In this document: positions 43,696 to 52,505 of the stretch, one piece after another
Numbering within the stretch: position 1 is the first letter of the stretch
How the letters are laid out: each line of letters begins with the position of its first letter
Assembly (NCBI GenBank): GCA_021775255.1
Contig: JAJFIA010000015.1
Span: 19,268 to 83,267 of the forward strand
DNA length: 64,000 nt
Direction: 5' to 3'
Origin: Roseovarius sp.
GTDB lineage: Bacteria > Pseudomonadota > Alphaproteobacteria > Rhodobacterales > Rhodobacteraceae
Made by a program: the position numbers and the translations under genes
The notes under the pieces: generated by a model
What the model was told of the DNA's origin: nothing
The model's input: only the letters and a program-made list of their open reading frames with translations
The model's database searches: none

Positions 43696-44121
43696 GTTGT
43701 CCAATTGCACCGCGGCAATAGTGCCTGCCCCGGTGGGGCGGAAGATCGCAGGCGGTGTCTGATAAGGGCGATTGCGGGCAAAAGTATACCGGGGCCGCGC
43801 ACGACCTTTGCGATATTACCTATATGTTGCACGCGCTTCATCGCGGTTTTTCTTCTCCGGTGCCTGACACGCATACCGCGCAGGTCACCCATTCAAAGCC
43901 CAGTCTGTCCATCAGGAAGGCCGGGCAGTCTCACTGGCCCCTGTATCAGGGGCCTAATCGGTCTGAGCGGGATGTGCATTGCTGCTGTCCCATTCAGCGA
44001 AACTCAATCGGCGGGCGCAGATCAGCGCCATGTGCCGTTTCTCTACATAAAGCTATGACAGAGCAAATTACAACAACCAAAAGAACTATCTTTATGGTTG
44101 TGAAATTTATTGTGTATACAC
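43696..44121. other. Long rne leader and dctD 3' flank
   Basis: About 425 bases between the rne start and the dctD-like stop, both on the minus strand. A hairpin GGCCCCTG (43936-43943), loop TAT, CAGGGGCC (43947-43954) lies mid-way. The last 80 bases near 44060-44120 are AT-rich. Reading frames here lack ribosome binding sites and protein character. RNase E genes commonly have a long autoregulatory 5' leader, which would fit this position; that is inference. Confidence 0.5.
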
Positions 44122-45456
44122 CTAAAGGTAATCTGAACGCTGAAGCCCATACTTCGCCATCTTCTCATTCAGCGTCCGGCGCGGCAGACATAGCTCATCC
44201 ATCACCGCAGCAATACTGCCTTTGTGGCGGCGCATGGTGTTGTCGATCAGCATCCGTTCAAACGCCTCGACATATTCCTTCAAGGGCTTGCCTTCGGTGG
44301 TCATCACCGGCTGCATTTCCTGATGATCCGACATCAGAAGCGAGGCAATGGTGCCACTGCCCCGGCGCGCCTGCAAGACCGCGCGTTCCGCCACATTGAA
44401 AAGCTGCCGCACATTGCCCGGCCACGGGGCCTGCAATAATTGCGCCGCTTCCTGTGCCGTCACCTGCGGCGGCTCACAGCCGTAATCATCGGCAAACTGT
44501 TCGCCAAAGCGGGTGAACAGCGTCAGAATATCTTCACCGCGCAGGCGCAGGGGCGGCACCGTGATACGCATCGAGGCCAGCCGGTAAAACAGATCGGGGC
44601 GCAGGGCATCCTCGATGGTGCGGTCCTGTTCTTGCATGTTGCAGATCGCCACGATTCGGGTTTCCGGCGGGGTGCCCTCATCATTGATGAAGGTCAAAAG
44701 CCGCGCCTGTGCCGCGTCACTCAGCGCCTCGATATCCTCCAGAACAAGCGTGCCGCCGCGGGCCTCTTCCACTGCGGGCAGCAGGCTGTCATCCGGGTTC
44801 ATCGGGCCAAACAGGCGTTTTACCAGCGCTTCTTCCTCAAAGGCCGAGCACGAGACCAGCACAAATTTCTTGCCCGCCCGCGCGCCCACCGCGTGCAGCG
44901 CATGGGCCGCAAGGGTTTTGCCAGTGCCGGTTTCGCCTTCTATCAGCACATGGCCATCGGCCTGCCCCAGATCGAGAATATCCTCTTTGAGGCGCGCCAT
45001 CACCGGGCTGGCCCCGATCAGCTTTTTCATCAACTGGCCGCCATCGCTCAGCTCACGCCGCAATGCCCGGTTATCCAGCGTGAGGCGCCGGGCAAAGGTG
45101 GCCTTTTTGGCCAGTTCATTCATCCGGTCCGGGTTGAACGGCTTTTCCAGAAAATCATAGGCGCCGATGCGCATCGCCTCGACCGCCATCGGCACATCGC
45201 CATGGCCGGTAATCATGATCACCGGCAGGGTCGAATCCGTGCCCATCAGCTTCTTGAGGAATTTCATGCCGCCCATGCCGGGCATCTTGATATCCGTCAC
45301 CACAATGCCGGGATAATCCGATCCAATCGCCTTCAGCGCGTCTTCGGCACTGGCAAAGGCCTCGGTATCATATCCCGAAAGCGCCAGCCATTGGCTGATG
45401 GATTGACGCATATCTTTTTCATCATCAACAATCGCGATTTTCATGGCACTTGGCAT
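44122..45456 (-). CDS. DctD-like response regulator with AAA+ domain lacking the GAFTGA loop
   Basis: 444 residues. Receiver domain 5-120 with phospho-acceptor Asp55 and Lys105; AAA+ domain from about 148 with Walker A GETGTGKT (174-181) and a Walker B-like TLVLED (236-241); Fis-type HTH at about 408-444. Between residues 215 and 232 the sequence runs FGPMNPDDSLLPAVEEA, so the GAFTGA sigma-54 contact loop is missing. It may regulate with the vegetative sigma factor, as known for GAFTGA-less NtrC of Rhodobacter. GGAG lies 8 bases before the ATG. Its kinase DctB is encoded four bases upstream. Confidence 0.9.
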   Translation of the reverse strand: MPSAMKIAIVDDEKDMRQSISQWLALSGYDTEAFASAEDALKAIGSDYPGIVVTDIKMPGMGGMKFLKKLMGTDSTLPVIMITGHGDVPMAVEAMRIGAYDFLEKPFNPDRMNELAKKATFARRLTLDNRALRRELSDGGQLMKKLIGASPVMARLKEDILDLGQADGHVLIEGETGTGKTLAAHALHAVGARAGKKFVLVSCSAFEEEALVKRLFGPMNPDDSLLPAVEEARGGTLVLEDIEALSDAAQARLLTFINDEGTPPETRIVAICNMQEQDRTIEDALRPDLFYRLASMRITVPPLRLRGEDILTLFTRFGEQFADDYGCEPPQVTAQEAAQLLQAPWPGNVRQLFNVAERAVLQARRGSGTIASLLMSDHQEMQPVMTTEGKPLKEYVEAFERMLIDNTMRRHKGSIAAVMDELCLPRRTLNEKMAKYGLQRSDYL

Positions 45457-45460
45457 TGGC

Positions 45461-47242
45461 TTACTCCGCCGCTCGGGTTTCTTCGGTTAATATAGGTAAC
45501 TGCATCTCAAATACAGCGCCGCCGCCTGAGCTGTTTCTTGCGGTCAGGCGTCCGCCAAATTCGTTGACGATCCCTGATGAGATTGCAAGCCCCAGGCCGA
45601 CACCGTCACCGGGCTGTTTGGTGGTATAAAACGGCTCGAACAGGCTGTCCTGATCGCTGATGCCGTGGCCGTTATCGCGCACCGTCAGGGTGGCGGTCTC
45701 ACCGGCGGAGAGAAGGATCTCGATGCGCGCCTCCTCAACGGCTTCGGTGGCGTCAATGGCATTGCGCAACAGGTTGACCATCACCTGCTCGATCCGCACC
45801 CGGTCGCCCATCACCAACACCGGTTCATCGGGTATGATCCGGTCGATGATGATCTCGCGCTGGCGCAGTTGCGGCTCCATCATCGCCAGCGCCGAGGCCA
45901 GTGCATCGCCCATGTTTACAGAGGTAAAACTGTCGCCACTATGGCGGGCATAGGATTTAAGCTGTTTGGTAATCGCCCCCATGCGCTCGATCAGATCGTC
46001 AATCCGCTGAAACGAGGACATGGTCTCATCCGGGCGGTTACGGCTTAGCAAAAGCCGCGCGCCGGCAAGATAGGTTTTCATCGCCGCCAGCGGCTGATTA
46101 AGCTCATGACTGACCGCCGCCGACATCTCGCCCAACACGGCAAGCTTCGAGCTTTGCGCCAGGGTCTGCTCGGCCACGGCAAGGTTTTCCTGCGCCCGTT
46201 TTCGCTCGGCGATTTCCCGCTGCAGGCGGGCATTCAATGCGCGAAGCTCTGCCGATTCGCGTTGGAACAGTGCCATGCGTACCGCGGTTTTGCGGTTGAG
46301 AAAATAAAACGCCAACGCCAGGAGAATCGCAAACACCATGATCTCAAGCGCCAATGCGCTGTTTACCTGCTCACGAATGCTGGCATATCTGGTGAAACTG
46401 GCAATCCGCCAGCCCCGGAAACCCACCTTGCCCTCAACCCGCATGACCGCCTCCCCCCTGAGATAGGCATCCGCCGGTAAAAGCGTCCAGTCGGTCGTGG
46501 CCTGCAACACCCGCCGGATCGCACTATCAACCGGCGTGCCCGCCAGCGCATCAACCTCGCTCAGGCCGCGCCAGCGCGGATCGGTTGCCAGGATGATGCG
46601 CCCTTCACTGTTGGTGACCAGAACCGCATCTGTTATTCCTGCCCAGGCGCGCTCGTATTTGGCAAGGTCAACCTCAACCATAATCACACCGATCAGCTTT
46701 TTCTGGCTTTCAATCCGGCGCGAATAATAAAACGAATTCAGGCCGGATTCCCCTACCTGAGTTTGAAAAATGGTATCGGACGATCGAACCGCCTCAACAA
46801 AATAGGGCTGTTGCCGGTGAGTCTTGCCAATCGCGTTTCTGTCTGACGAGGCCACCGTCCGGCCATCCTTGTCCAAAAGCGTCAGCGACGCGGCACCGAT
46901 CTCATCAATGAATGAAATCAGCCGTTGGGTGGATTGGGTGTAATCGCCGGAATTCAACGCATTGATCAATGCCGGATCACGCGCCAGAAGCTGTGGCACA
47001 ATCGCATTCTGGCGCAGCTCGCTCAGCAGGTTGCCGCTATAAAGCGCCAGCCGCAATTCGGCCCGGTTGCGGGTGGTCTCGGTAAACCGGTCGGTCAGCA
47101 TGCGGTTGGTAAAGATGATGATCGTGATCGCCACCGCCACCAGCAGCAGCAAGGCAAGGCGCACCCGCCACCCCGAGGTGAATTTCCATCTGATCCGATT
47201 GCTGCCGGTTGGCTTGTTCATGGCCCAGAGTACCGCAGCCAT
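45461..47242 (-). CDS. dctB: C4-dicarboxylate-type sensor histidine kinase, DctB-like
   Basis: 593 residues. Two membrane helices (about 28-46 and 298-315) flank a periplasmic double-Cache sensor domain. A coiled coil (325-365) leads to the dimerisation domain with His379 in AAVSHELNQPLAAMKTY, then the ATPase with N-box VNLLRNAIDAT, DNGHGI and GVGLGLAISSGIV. This is the DctB architecture, which senses succinate, fumarate or malate in rhizobia. No dctA or dctPQM genes are in the window, so the ligand is inferred. The start at 47242 is uncertain; ATG 47221 is an alternative. Confidence 0.9.
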   Translation of the reverse strand: MAAVLWAMNKPTGSNRIRWKFTSGWRVRLALLLLVAVAITIIIFTNRMLTDRFTETTRNRAELRLALYSGNLLSELRQNAIVPQLLARDPALINALNSGDYTQSTQRLISFIDEIGAASLTLLDKDGRTVASSDRNAIGKTHRQQPYFVEAVRSSDTIFQTQVGESGLNSFYYSRRIESQKKLIGVIMVEVDLAKYERAWAGITDAVLVTNSEGRIILATDPRWRGLSEVDALAGTPVDSAIRRVLQATTDWTLLPADAYLRGEAVMRVEGKVGFRGWRIASFTRYASIREQVNSALALEIMVFAILLALAFYFLNRKTAVRMALFQRESAELRALNARLQREIAERKRAQENLAVAEQTLAQSSKLAVLGEMSAAVSHELNQPLAAMKTYLAGARLLLSRNRPDETMSSFQRIDDLIERMGAITKQLKSYARHSGDSFTSVNMGDALASALAMMEPQLRQREIIIDRIIPDEPVLVMGDRVRIEQVMVNLLRNAIDATEAVEEARIEILLSAGETATLTVRDNGHGISDQDSLFEPFYTTKQPGDGVGLGLAISSGIVNEFGGRLTARNSSGGGAVFEMQLPILTEETRAAE

Positions 47243-47267
47243 GGCCCCATGCTCAAGGGCTGTTGCT

Positions 47268-47936
47268 TCAGGCGTGTGTGAGCGCCCCGATCAGCCCCGA
47301 AAACAGCCCTGCCCCATCGGTGCCGCCATGGGCCGGCTCGGCCATCCGCTCAGGGTGCGGCATCATCCCCAGAACCCGGCGATTTTGCGACAGCACCCCG
47401 GCAATATCACCGATCGAGCCGTTGGGATTATCCACATAGGTAAAGGCCACGCGGCGCTCATCGCGCAATCTGGTATGGGTATCCTCATCAACAAAATAAT
47501 TGCCATCATGATGTGCAATCGGGATGTTGATTATATCGCCCGTATCGTAACCGCTGGTATAGGCGCTGTCATTGGTCTCAACCCGCAATTCAACGGTTTT
47601 GCAGATATATTTCAGCCCGGCATTGCGCAGCAGGGCCCCCGGCAGCAGGCCGGTTTCCGTCAGCACCTGAAAGCCGTTGCAAACCCCCAGAACATAGCCG
47701 CCCTTCCCGGCATGGGCGACAACCGATTTGCAAATCGGCGAATTGGCCGCAATCGCGCCGCAGCGCAGGTAATCGCCAAAGGAAAACCCACCGGGAATGG
47801 CAATCAGATCAATACCTTCCGGCAGCGCCGTGTCCTTGTGCCAGACTTTTGAAACTCTGGCACCGGCGCGTTCCAGCGCCACAACCAGATCACGATCACA
47901 GTTCGAGCCGGGAAAGACGATGACGGCGGCATGCAT
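47268..47936 (-). CDS. purQ: Phosphoribosylformylglycinamidine synthase, glutaminase subunit
   Basis: 222 residues. PurQ hydrolyses glutamine to feed ammonia to PurL for FGAM formation in purine synthesis. Triad class I amidotransferase: Cys in [20 protein letters not shown], with His and Glu in [10 protein letters not shown]. The N-terminus [14 protein letters not shown] is typical. The ATG overlaps the purS stop (TGATG), which fixes the start at 47936. PurL itself is not in the window. Confidence 0.96.
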   Translation of the reverse strand: MHAAVIVFPGSNCDRDLVVALERAGARVSKVWHKDTALPEGIDLIAIPGGFSFGDYLRCGAIAANSPICKSVVAHAGKGGYVLGVCNGFQVLTETGLLPGALLRNAGLKYICKTVELRVETNDSAYTSGYDTGDIINIPIAHHDGNYFVDEDTHTRLRDERRVAFTYVDNPNGSIGDIAGVLSQNRRVLGMMPHPERMAEPAHGGTDGAGLFSGLIGALTHA

Positions 47937-48175
47937 CAGATCAGCTCCACCCGGTAACTTTCGATCACCGTATTCGCCAGCAGTTTCTCGCACATATCCG
48001 TCACGGTTTTTTCCGCCTTGGCCGCATCGGTTTCAGCCAGATCCAGCTCGATCACCTTGCCCTGGCGCACGCCGTTCACGCCCTTGAAATCCAACGAGCC
48101 AAGCGCATGGCGCACCGCCTCGCCCTGCGGATCAAGAACACCGTTTTTCAACATGATATGAACCCGAGCTTTCAT
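47936..48175 (-). CDS. purS: Phosphoribosylformylglycinamidine synthase subunit PurS
   Basis: 79 residues. PurS bridges PurQ and the small PurL in the three-part FGAM synthase. The sequence [29 protein letters not shown] and [11 protein letters not shown] matches the family. The ATG at 48175 gives the standard start; an upstream in-frame ATG at 48190 would add five residues. It lies 19 bases after purC and overlaps purQ, so all three are one operon. Confidence 0.95.
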   Translation of the reverse strand: MKARVHIMLKNGVLDPQGEAVRHALGSLDFKGVNGVRQGKVIELDLAETDAAKAEKTVTDMCEKLLANTVIESYRVELI

Positions 48176-48194
48176 AAGGTCATTTCCCATCTTG

Positions 48195-48956
48195 TCAATT
48201 TATCAATGTTGGCCGCGCCATCGGGGTCGCCCCTTTGGGCATCACCCCAAGCCGTCTGGCCACTTCGGTATAGGCATCCGTCAGACTGCCCAGATCGCGG
48301 CGGAATACATCCTTGTCCAGCTTTTGGCCGGTTTCAACATCCCACAAACGGCAGCTATCGGGGCTGATCTCATCGGCCACGATCAGGCGCTGAAAATCGC
48401 CCTCAAACACCCGCCCGACCTCGATCTTGAAATCCACCAGCCTGATGCCAACGCCGTAAAGCACACCGGCCATGAAATCATTCACCCGCAAAGCGAGGCT
48501 CAGAATATCATCCATATCCTGCGCACTGGCCCAGCCAAAGGCGGCGATATGCTCTTCTGAAACCAGCGGATCGCCCAGTTTGTCATCCTTCAGGCAATAT
48601 TCCACGATCGGGCGCGGCAGTTGCGTGCCCTCTTCCAGCCCCAGACGTTTTGCCAGCGATCCGGCGGCATAATTGCGCACGATAATCTCCAAAGGCACAA
48701 TTTCAACCGCGCGCACCAGTTGTTCACGCATGTTCAGGCGCTTGATGAAATGCGTCGGCACACCAATCATGTTCAGCCCGACCATGAAATATTCGCTGAG
48801 CATGTTGTTGAGCACGCCCTTGCCCTCGATCACATCCCTCTTTTCCGCGTTGAACGCGGTGGCATCATCCTTGAAATACTGCACGATCGTCCCCGGTTCG
48901 GGGCCTTCAAACAGCGTTTTCGCCTTGCCTTCGTATATTTTTTTGCGCCGTGACAT
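48195..48956 (-). CDS. purC: Phosphoribosylaminoimidazole-succinocarboxamide synthase
   Basis: 253 residues, typical of bacterial PurC, which joins CAIR with aspartate using ATP. Motifs: [14 protein letters not shown] at the start, [43 protein letters not shown] and the aspartate/metal region [16 protein letters not shown]. The ATG at 48956 has GGAG 9 bases upstream; the reading frame extends further upstream but without family similarity. First gene of purC-purS-purQ. Confidence 0.96.
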   Translation of the reverse strand: MSRRKKIYEGKAKTLFEGPEPGTIVQYFKDDATAFNAEKRDVIEGKGVLNNMLSEYFMVGLNMIGVPTHFIKRLNMREQLVRAVEIVPLEIIVRNYAAGSLAKRLGLEEGTQLPRPIVEYCLKDDKLGDPLVSEEHIAAFGWASAQDMDDILSLALRVNDFMAGVLYGVGIRLVDFKIEVGRVFEGDFQRLIVADEISPDSCRLWDVETGQKLDKDVFRRDLGSLTDAYTEVARRLGVMPKGATPMARPTLIN

Positions 48957-49117
48957 GATAACTCCGTCGCTGGATTGGGGCGCAGGTGGCCCCGGATGTG
49001 TTTGCGTCCTCTTAATCCATGGGTGTGTTTGCCGCAAGGCAGGGATCAGCCCTTGCATGAGCTGGCGCAAATGCTCATATTCAACCCAACGTAAAACTTA
49101 AGCACCAAGGACGCCCC

Positions 49118-49432
49118 ATGACCACATTTGATGATCGCGAAAACGCCTTTGAAAACCGCTATGCCCATGATGAGGAAATGAAATTCAAGGCTCAGGCCCG
49201 CTGCAACAAGATGCTGGGCCTGTGGGCGGCAGAGCTTTTGGGCAAATCCGGCGATGCGGCCGATTCCTATGCAAGGGATGTTATTATTGCAGATTTTGAA
49301 GAGGCCGGGCACGAGGACGTGGTGCGCAAAGTTGCCGCCGATCTTGGCGATCTTGCCGATGCCGATACGATTCGCGCAAAAATGGCCGCGCTTCTGATCG
49401 TTGCCAAAGGCCAGATAATAAACGAAGCCTGA
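49118..49432 (+). CDS. DUF1476 protein, ATP synthase zeta-type inhibitor
   Basis: 104 residues. The family pattern TTFDDRENAFENRYAHDEEMKFKAQARCNKMLGLWAA-like start is complete, and the protein is all-helical and acidic. In Paracoccus denitrificans the homologue, the zeta subunit, inhibits the F1-ATPase through its N-terminal segment; the same role is likely here. AAGGA precedes the ATG. Monocistronic, divergent from purC. Confidence 0.93.
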   Translation: MTTFDDRENAFENRYAHDEEMKFKAQARCNKMLGLWAAELLGKSGDAADSYARDVIIADFEEAGHEDVVRKVAADLGDLADADTIRAKMAALLIVAKGQIINEA

Positions 49433-49546
49433 TCCCGTCTGTTGGCCCCATCGCGCGCGGTTATTTTTAGCAACAAATTTATTCGTTAACACCGGCTCAA
49501 TATCAGCCGCCTACCCTCGCCCCCGGTGGTCGTGGGAAAGGCGTGA

Positions 49547-51457
49547 GTGGTGGATAAGAATTCAACTATTGTCAAAAGCCGGGTCTGGCCGGTTTCAAAG
49601 GCCATGTTGCCGCTGTTTATCGGTGCCGCCTGCCTGTGGCTGCTCGGTGACCGGCTGAATGCCCAGACTATGGCCAGCATCATACCAACCCTGAAAACCT
49701 TGCCCGCAGGGCATTGGTTTGTCGGTCTCGTCGCCACTGGCCTCAGCTTTTGGGCGGTTGGGCGCTATGATGTGATCCTTCACCGGCATTTCAATACCGG
49801 CTGCCCGGCGCATCGGGCCAGTATTGTGGGCGCCGCCGCGATTGCCGTGGGGCAGCTTGTTGGCATGGGCGTGCTGACCGGCGCCTTGGTGCGCTGGCGG
49901 ATGCTGCCCGAAATCTCGGTTGTTCAGGCGGGCAAAATTGCCTTCACTGTCACCCTATCCTTCTTCATGGGGCTTGGGGTCAGCATCGCGATGATCAGCC
50001 TGATTTTTTCCGTGCCTTATGTGCCGGAATACCTTGCGTATATTTATATTTTATTGTTTTTAATCTTATGTTTAGGATCGCATCTTCACCTAACAAAGAT
50101 GCCCGTTCTGCCCCGGATCAGCCTGCCCTCCCTGCCGGCAATCACAGGCCTTCTTGGCCTGACGCTGCTGGATACCACAGCCGCCGCTCTTGCGCTTTAC
50201 GCGCTGATGCCAGAAACCGCCGGGATCGGGTTCCCGGTGCTGCTTGCGGCTTATCTGATGGCGCTAGGTGCGGCTTTGATCAGCGGCACACCGGGCGGTG
50301 TTGGCCCGTTCGAGCTGACATTGCTGGCGCTTTTGCCAAATGCCCCCGAGGCCGATGTCATGGCCGGAATTATTGCTTTCCGGCTGATTTATTACGCGCT
50401 TCCGGCGTTTATTGCCGCGATTATCCTGTGCCGCCCGTTTGAGGAAAAATTACCGGCAGCCCCGGCCCCCAGCTTATCAGCCCCTTCCGCAACCGTTGAT
50501 GACTTCAGCAAAGGCAGCCGCTCGGAAATCGGGGTATGCCGACAAAATCAGGCCCGCCTTTTGCACACAGGCGCGGCCCGGCTGGCGGTGACAAGCACGC
50601 CCCAAACCCTGACAGCACTGTTTGATCCGATCACCGGCAGGCCCGGGTTTGATCCCACCAACCTGTTAACCCTGGCCAGAAACCGCAACAAAATCGCCTG
50701 CTTTTACAAGCTCTCGGCCCGCTACGCCGCCGGGCTGCGCCGCCGGGGGTTCAAAACCCTGCATATCGCCGATGAAGCGGTGCTTGATCCAGGCCGCTTC
50801 AGCCATGAGGGCCCTGCTTTCCGGCAATTACGCCGTAAGCTGAGCAAGGCGGAAAAAGCCGGCGTAGCCATCTCAATTTCTGATGATCACCCCCTGCCCG
50901 AAATGGCGCGAATTGATCAGCAATGGCAACAGAAAAGCGGCAAGGCACGCGGGTTTTCCATGGGCCGGTTCTGCCCGCAATACATCCGTTTTCAGCGCAT
51001 TTATATCGCCACGCAGGATACTGAATTGATTGGATATATCAGCCTTCATACCAACAATAACGAGATCTGCCTTGACCTGATGCGCAGCCGAGAATGCGCC
51101 CCCGATGGCACCATGCACATGCTGATTATGGCCGCCATCAGGGATGCAGCCCTTGAGGGCCGCAATCGCCTGTCTCTGGCCGCCCTTCCCCCCGGCATTG
51201 CAGCAAAATCCAGGGTCAAAAACCTGTACATCAAAGTACTTACATCGCTTTCAGGCGGGGCCGGGCTGCGCCAGTTCAAAACCTGTTTCAAACCGCGCCT
51301 TGAGCCGCTTTATGCCTGCGCAAATTCCTGGCCCGCCCTGGCATTTGCCTTGCTTGACCTCAGCATGGCCATTCGCCATCCCGATAGCCATCCCGATACA
51401 AGATGCCCTCAAAAAGATCATGAGAATATTGCATTTGCACGCGCGCGGGAAACGTGA
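49547..51457 (+). CDS. MprF-like protein: membrane flippase-type domain plus DUF2156
   Basis: 636 residues. The first 310 residues hold about eight membrane helices, including the conserved ALISGTPGGVGPFELTLLALLP segment of the MprF flippase/UPF0104 domain. Residues 335-610 form the soluble GNAT-like DUF2156 domain (RRKLSKAEKAGVAIS, GFSMGRF, DTELIGYISL, DLMRSRECAPDGTMHMLIMAA). MprF proteins transfer an aminoacyl group from tRNA to phosphatidylglycerol and flip the product; the donor amino acid is unknown. It is shorter than classical MprF by several N-terminal helices. The GTG start at 49547 follows GGGAAAGG. Confidence 0.87.
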   Translation: MVDKNSTIVKSRVWPVSKAMLPLFIGAACLWLLGDRLNAQTMASIIPTLKTLPAGHWFVGLVATGLSFWAVGRYDVILHRHFNTGCPAHRASIVGAAAIAVGQLVGMGVLTGALVRWRMLPEISVVQAGKIAFTVTLSFFMGLGVSIAMISLIFSVPYVPEYLAYIYILLFLILCLGSHLHLTKMPVLPRISLPSLPAITGLLGLTLLDTTAAALALYALMPETAGIGFPVLLAAYLMALGAALISGTPGGVGPFELTLLALLPNAPEADVMAGIIAFRLIYYALPAFIAAIILCRPFEEKLPAAPAPSLSAPSATVDDFSKGSRSEIGVCRQNQARLLHTGAARLAVTSTPQTLTALFDPITGRPGFDPTNLLTLARNRNKIACFYKLSARYAAGLRRRGFKTLHIADEAVLDPGRFSHEGPAFRQLRRKLSKAEKAGVAISISDDHPLPEMARIDQQWQQKSGKARGFSMGRFCPQYIRFQRIYIATQDTELIGYISLHTNNNEICLDLMRSRECAPDGTMHMLIMAAIRDAALEGRNRLSLAALPPGIAAKSRVKNLYIKVLTSLSGGAGLRQFKTCFKPRLEPLYACANSWPALAFALLDLSMAIRHPDSHPDTRCPQKDHENIAFARARET

Positions 51458-51491
51458 AACACAGGCCTTAATTTCAAAACGGAACCGTGAA

Positions 51492-52505
51492 ATGAACACT
51501 GCATTTGCCAGCATGCTTAGCAAACGTGACTGGATCCTTGCCGATGGTGCCACCGGAACCAACCTGTTTAACATGGGGCTTGAATCCGGTGAGCCGCCTG
51601 AAATGTGGAATGACCGGCACCCTGATCGCATTCGCAAACTGTACAAAATGGCGGTGGATGCCGGGTCTGATCTGTTCCTGACCAATTCTTTTGGCGGCAA
51701 TGCAGCGCGGCTGAAGCTGCATGGTGCGCAAAAGCGCGCCGGTGAGCTGTCACGCATCTCCGCCGAAATTGGCCGTGAGGTGGCCGATAAAACCGACCGC
51801 GAGGTGATTGTTGCAGGCTCGGTTGGCCCGACGGGTGAGATCATGGCGCCGATGGGCGCGCTCACCCATGAGCTGGCCGTGGAAATTTTCCATGAGCAGG
51901 CCGAGGGCCTGAAAGCGGGCGGTGCCGATGTGCTGTGGCTGGAAACCATCTCGGCCCCGGAAGAATATATCGCCGCCGCCGAGGCCTTCAGGCTGGCCGA
52001 TATGCCCTGGACCGGCACCATGAGTTTTGACACTGCCGGGCGCACGATGATGGGCCATACCTCGTCTGATATGGTGGCCATGGTTGACAGGCTCGAATAT
52101 CCGCCGCTGGCCTTTGGGGCAAATTGCGGGGTGGGTGCATCCGATCTGATGCGCACGGTTCTGGGCTTTGCCGCTCAGGGGCCGGAGCGGCCAATCATTG
52201 CCAAGGGCAACGCCGGTATTCCCAAATATGTTGATGGCCATATCCATTACGATGGCACACCTGATCTGATGGCCGAATATGCCTGTCTGGCGCGCGATGC
52301 CGGCGCAAAAATCATTGGCGGCTGCTGTGGCACCATGGCCGAACATCTTGGGAAAATGTATGAGGCCCTCAGCACCCGCCCCCGTGGCCCGCGCCCGACG
52401 CTGGATCAAATCACCGGTAAATTGGGCCCGCTTTCCTCGGCCACCGATGGCACCGGCAAGGATGATGCCCCCGCACGCCGCACCCGCCGCCGCAAACGCG
52501 CTTAA
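51492..52505 (+). CDS. bmt: Homocysteine S-methyltransferase, betaine-homocysteine type (Bmt)
   Basis: 337 residues. Homocysteine-binding TIM barrel with zinc ligands Cys212 (GANCGVG) and Cys278/Cys279 (IGGCCGT), start LADGATGTNLFNMGLESGEPPEMWN. It methylates homocysteine to methionine. The methyl donor may be betaine, as annotation usually says, or the corrinoid protein at 53805: genetic work in Phaeobacter, as I recall it, points to a split B12-dependent methionine synthase with such a part. It ends in an unusual basic tail (PARRTRRRKRA). It follows the MprF-like gene by 34 bases and converges on the radical SAM gene with a four-base overlap. Confidence 0.9.
   Translation: MNTAFASMLSKRDWILADGATGTNLFNMGLESGEPPEMWNDRHPDRIRKLYKMAVDAGSDLFLTNSFGGNAARLKLHGAQKRAGELSRISAEIGREVADKTDREVIVAGSVGPTGEIMAPMGALTHELAVEIFHEQAEGLKAGGADVLWLETISAPEEYIAAAEAFRLADMPWTGTMSFDTAGRTMMGHTSSDMVAMVDRLEYPPLAFGANCGVGASDLMRTVLGFAAQGPERPIIAKGNAGIPKYVDGHIHYDGTPDLMAEYACLARDAGAKIIGGCCGTMAEHLGKMYEALSTRPRGPRPTLDQITGKLGPLSSATDGTGKDDAPARRTRRRKRA

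Noticed and set aside
43755..44399. 214-codon plus-strand frame in front of rne and over the dctD 3' end
   Set aside because: No ribosome binding site, low-complexity composition, and its second half is antisense to the dctD-like gene.
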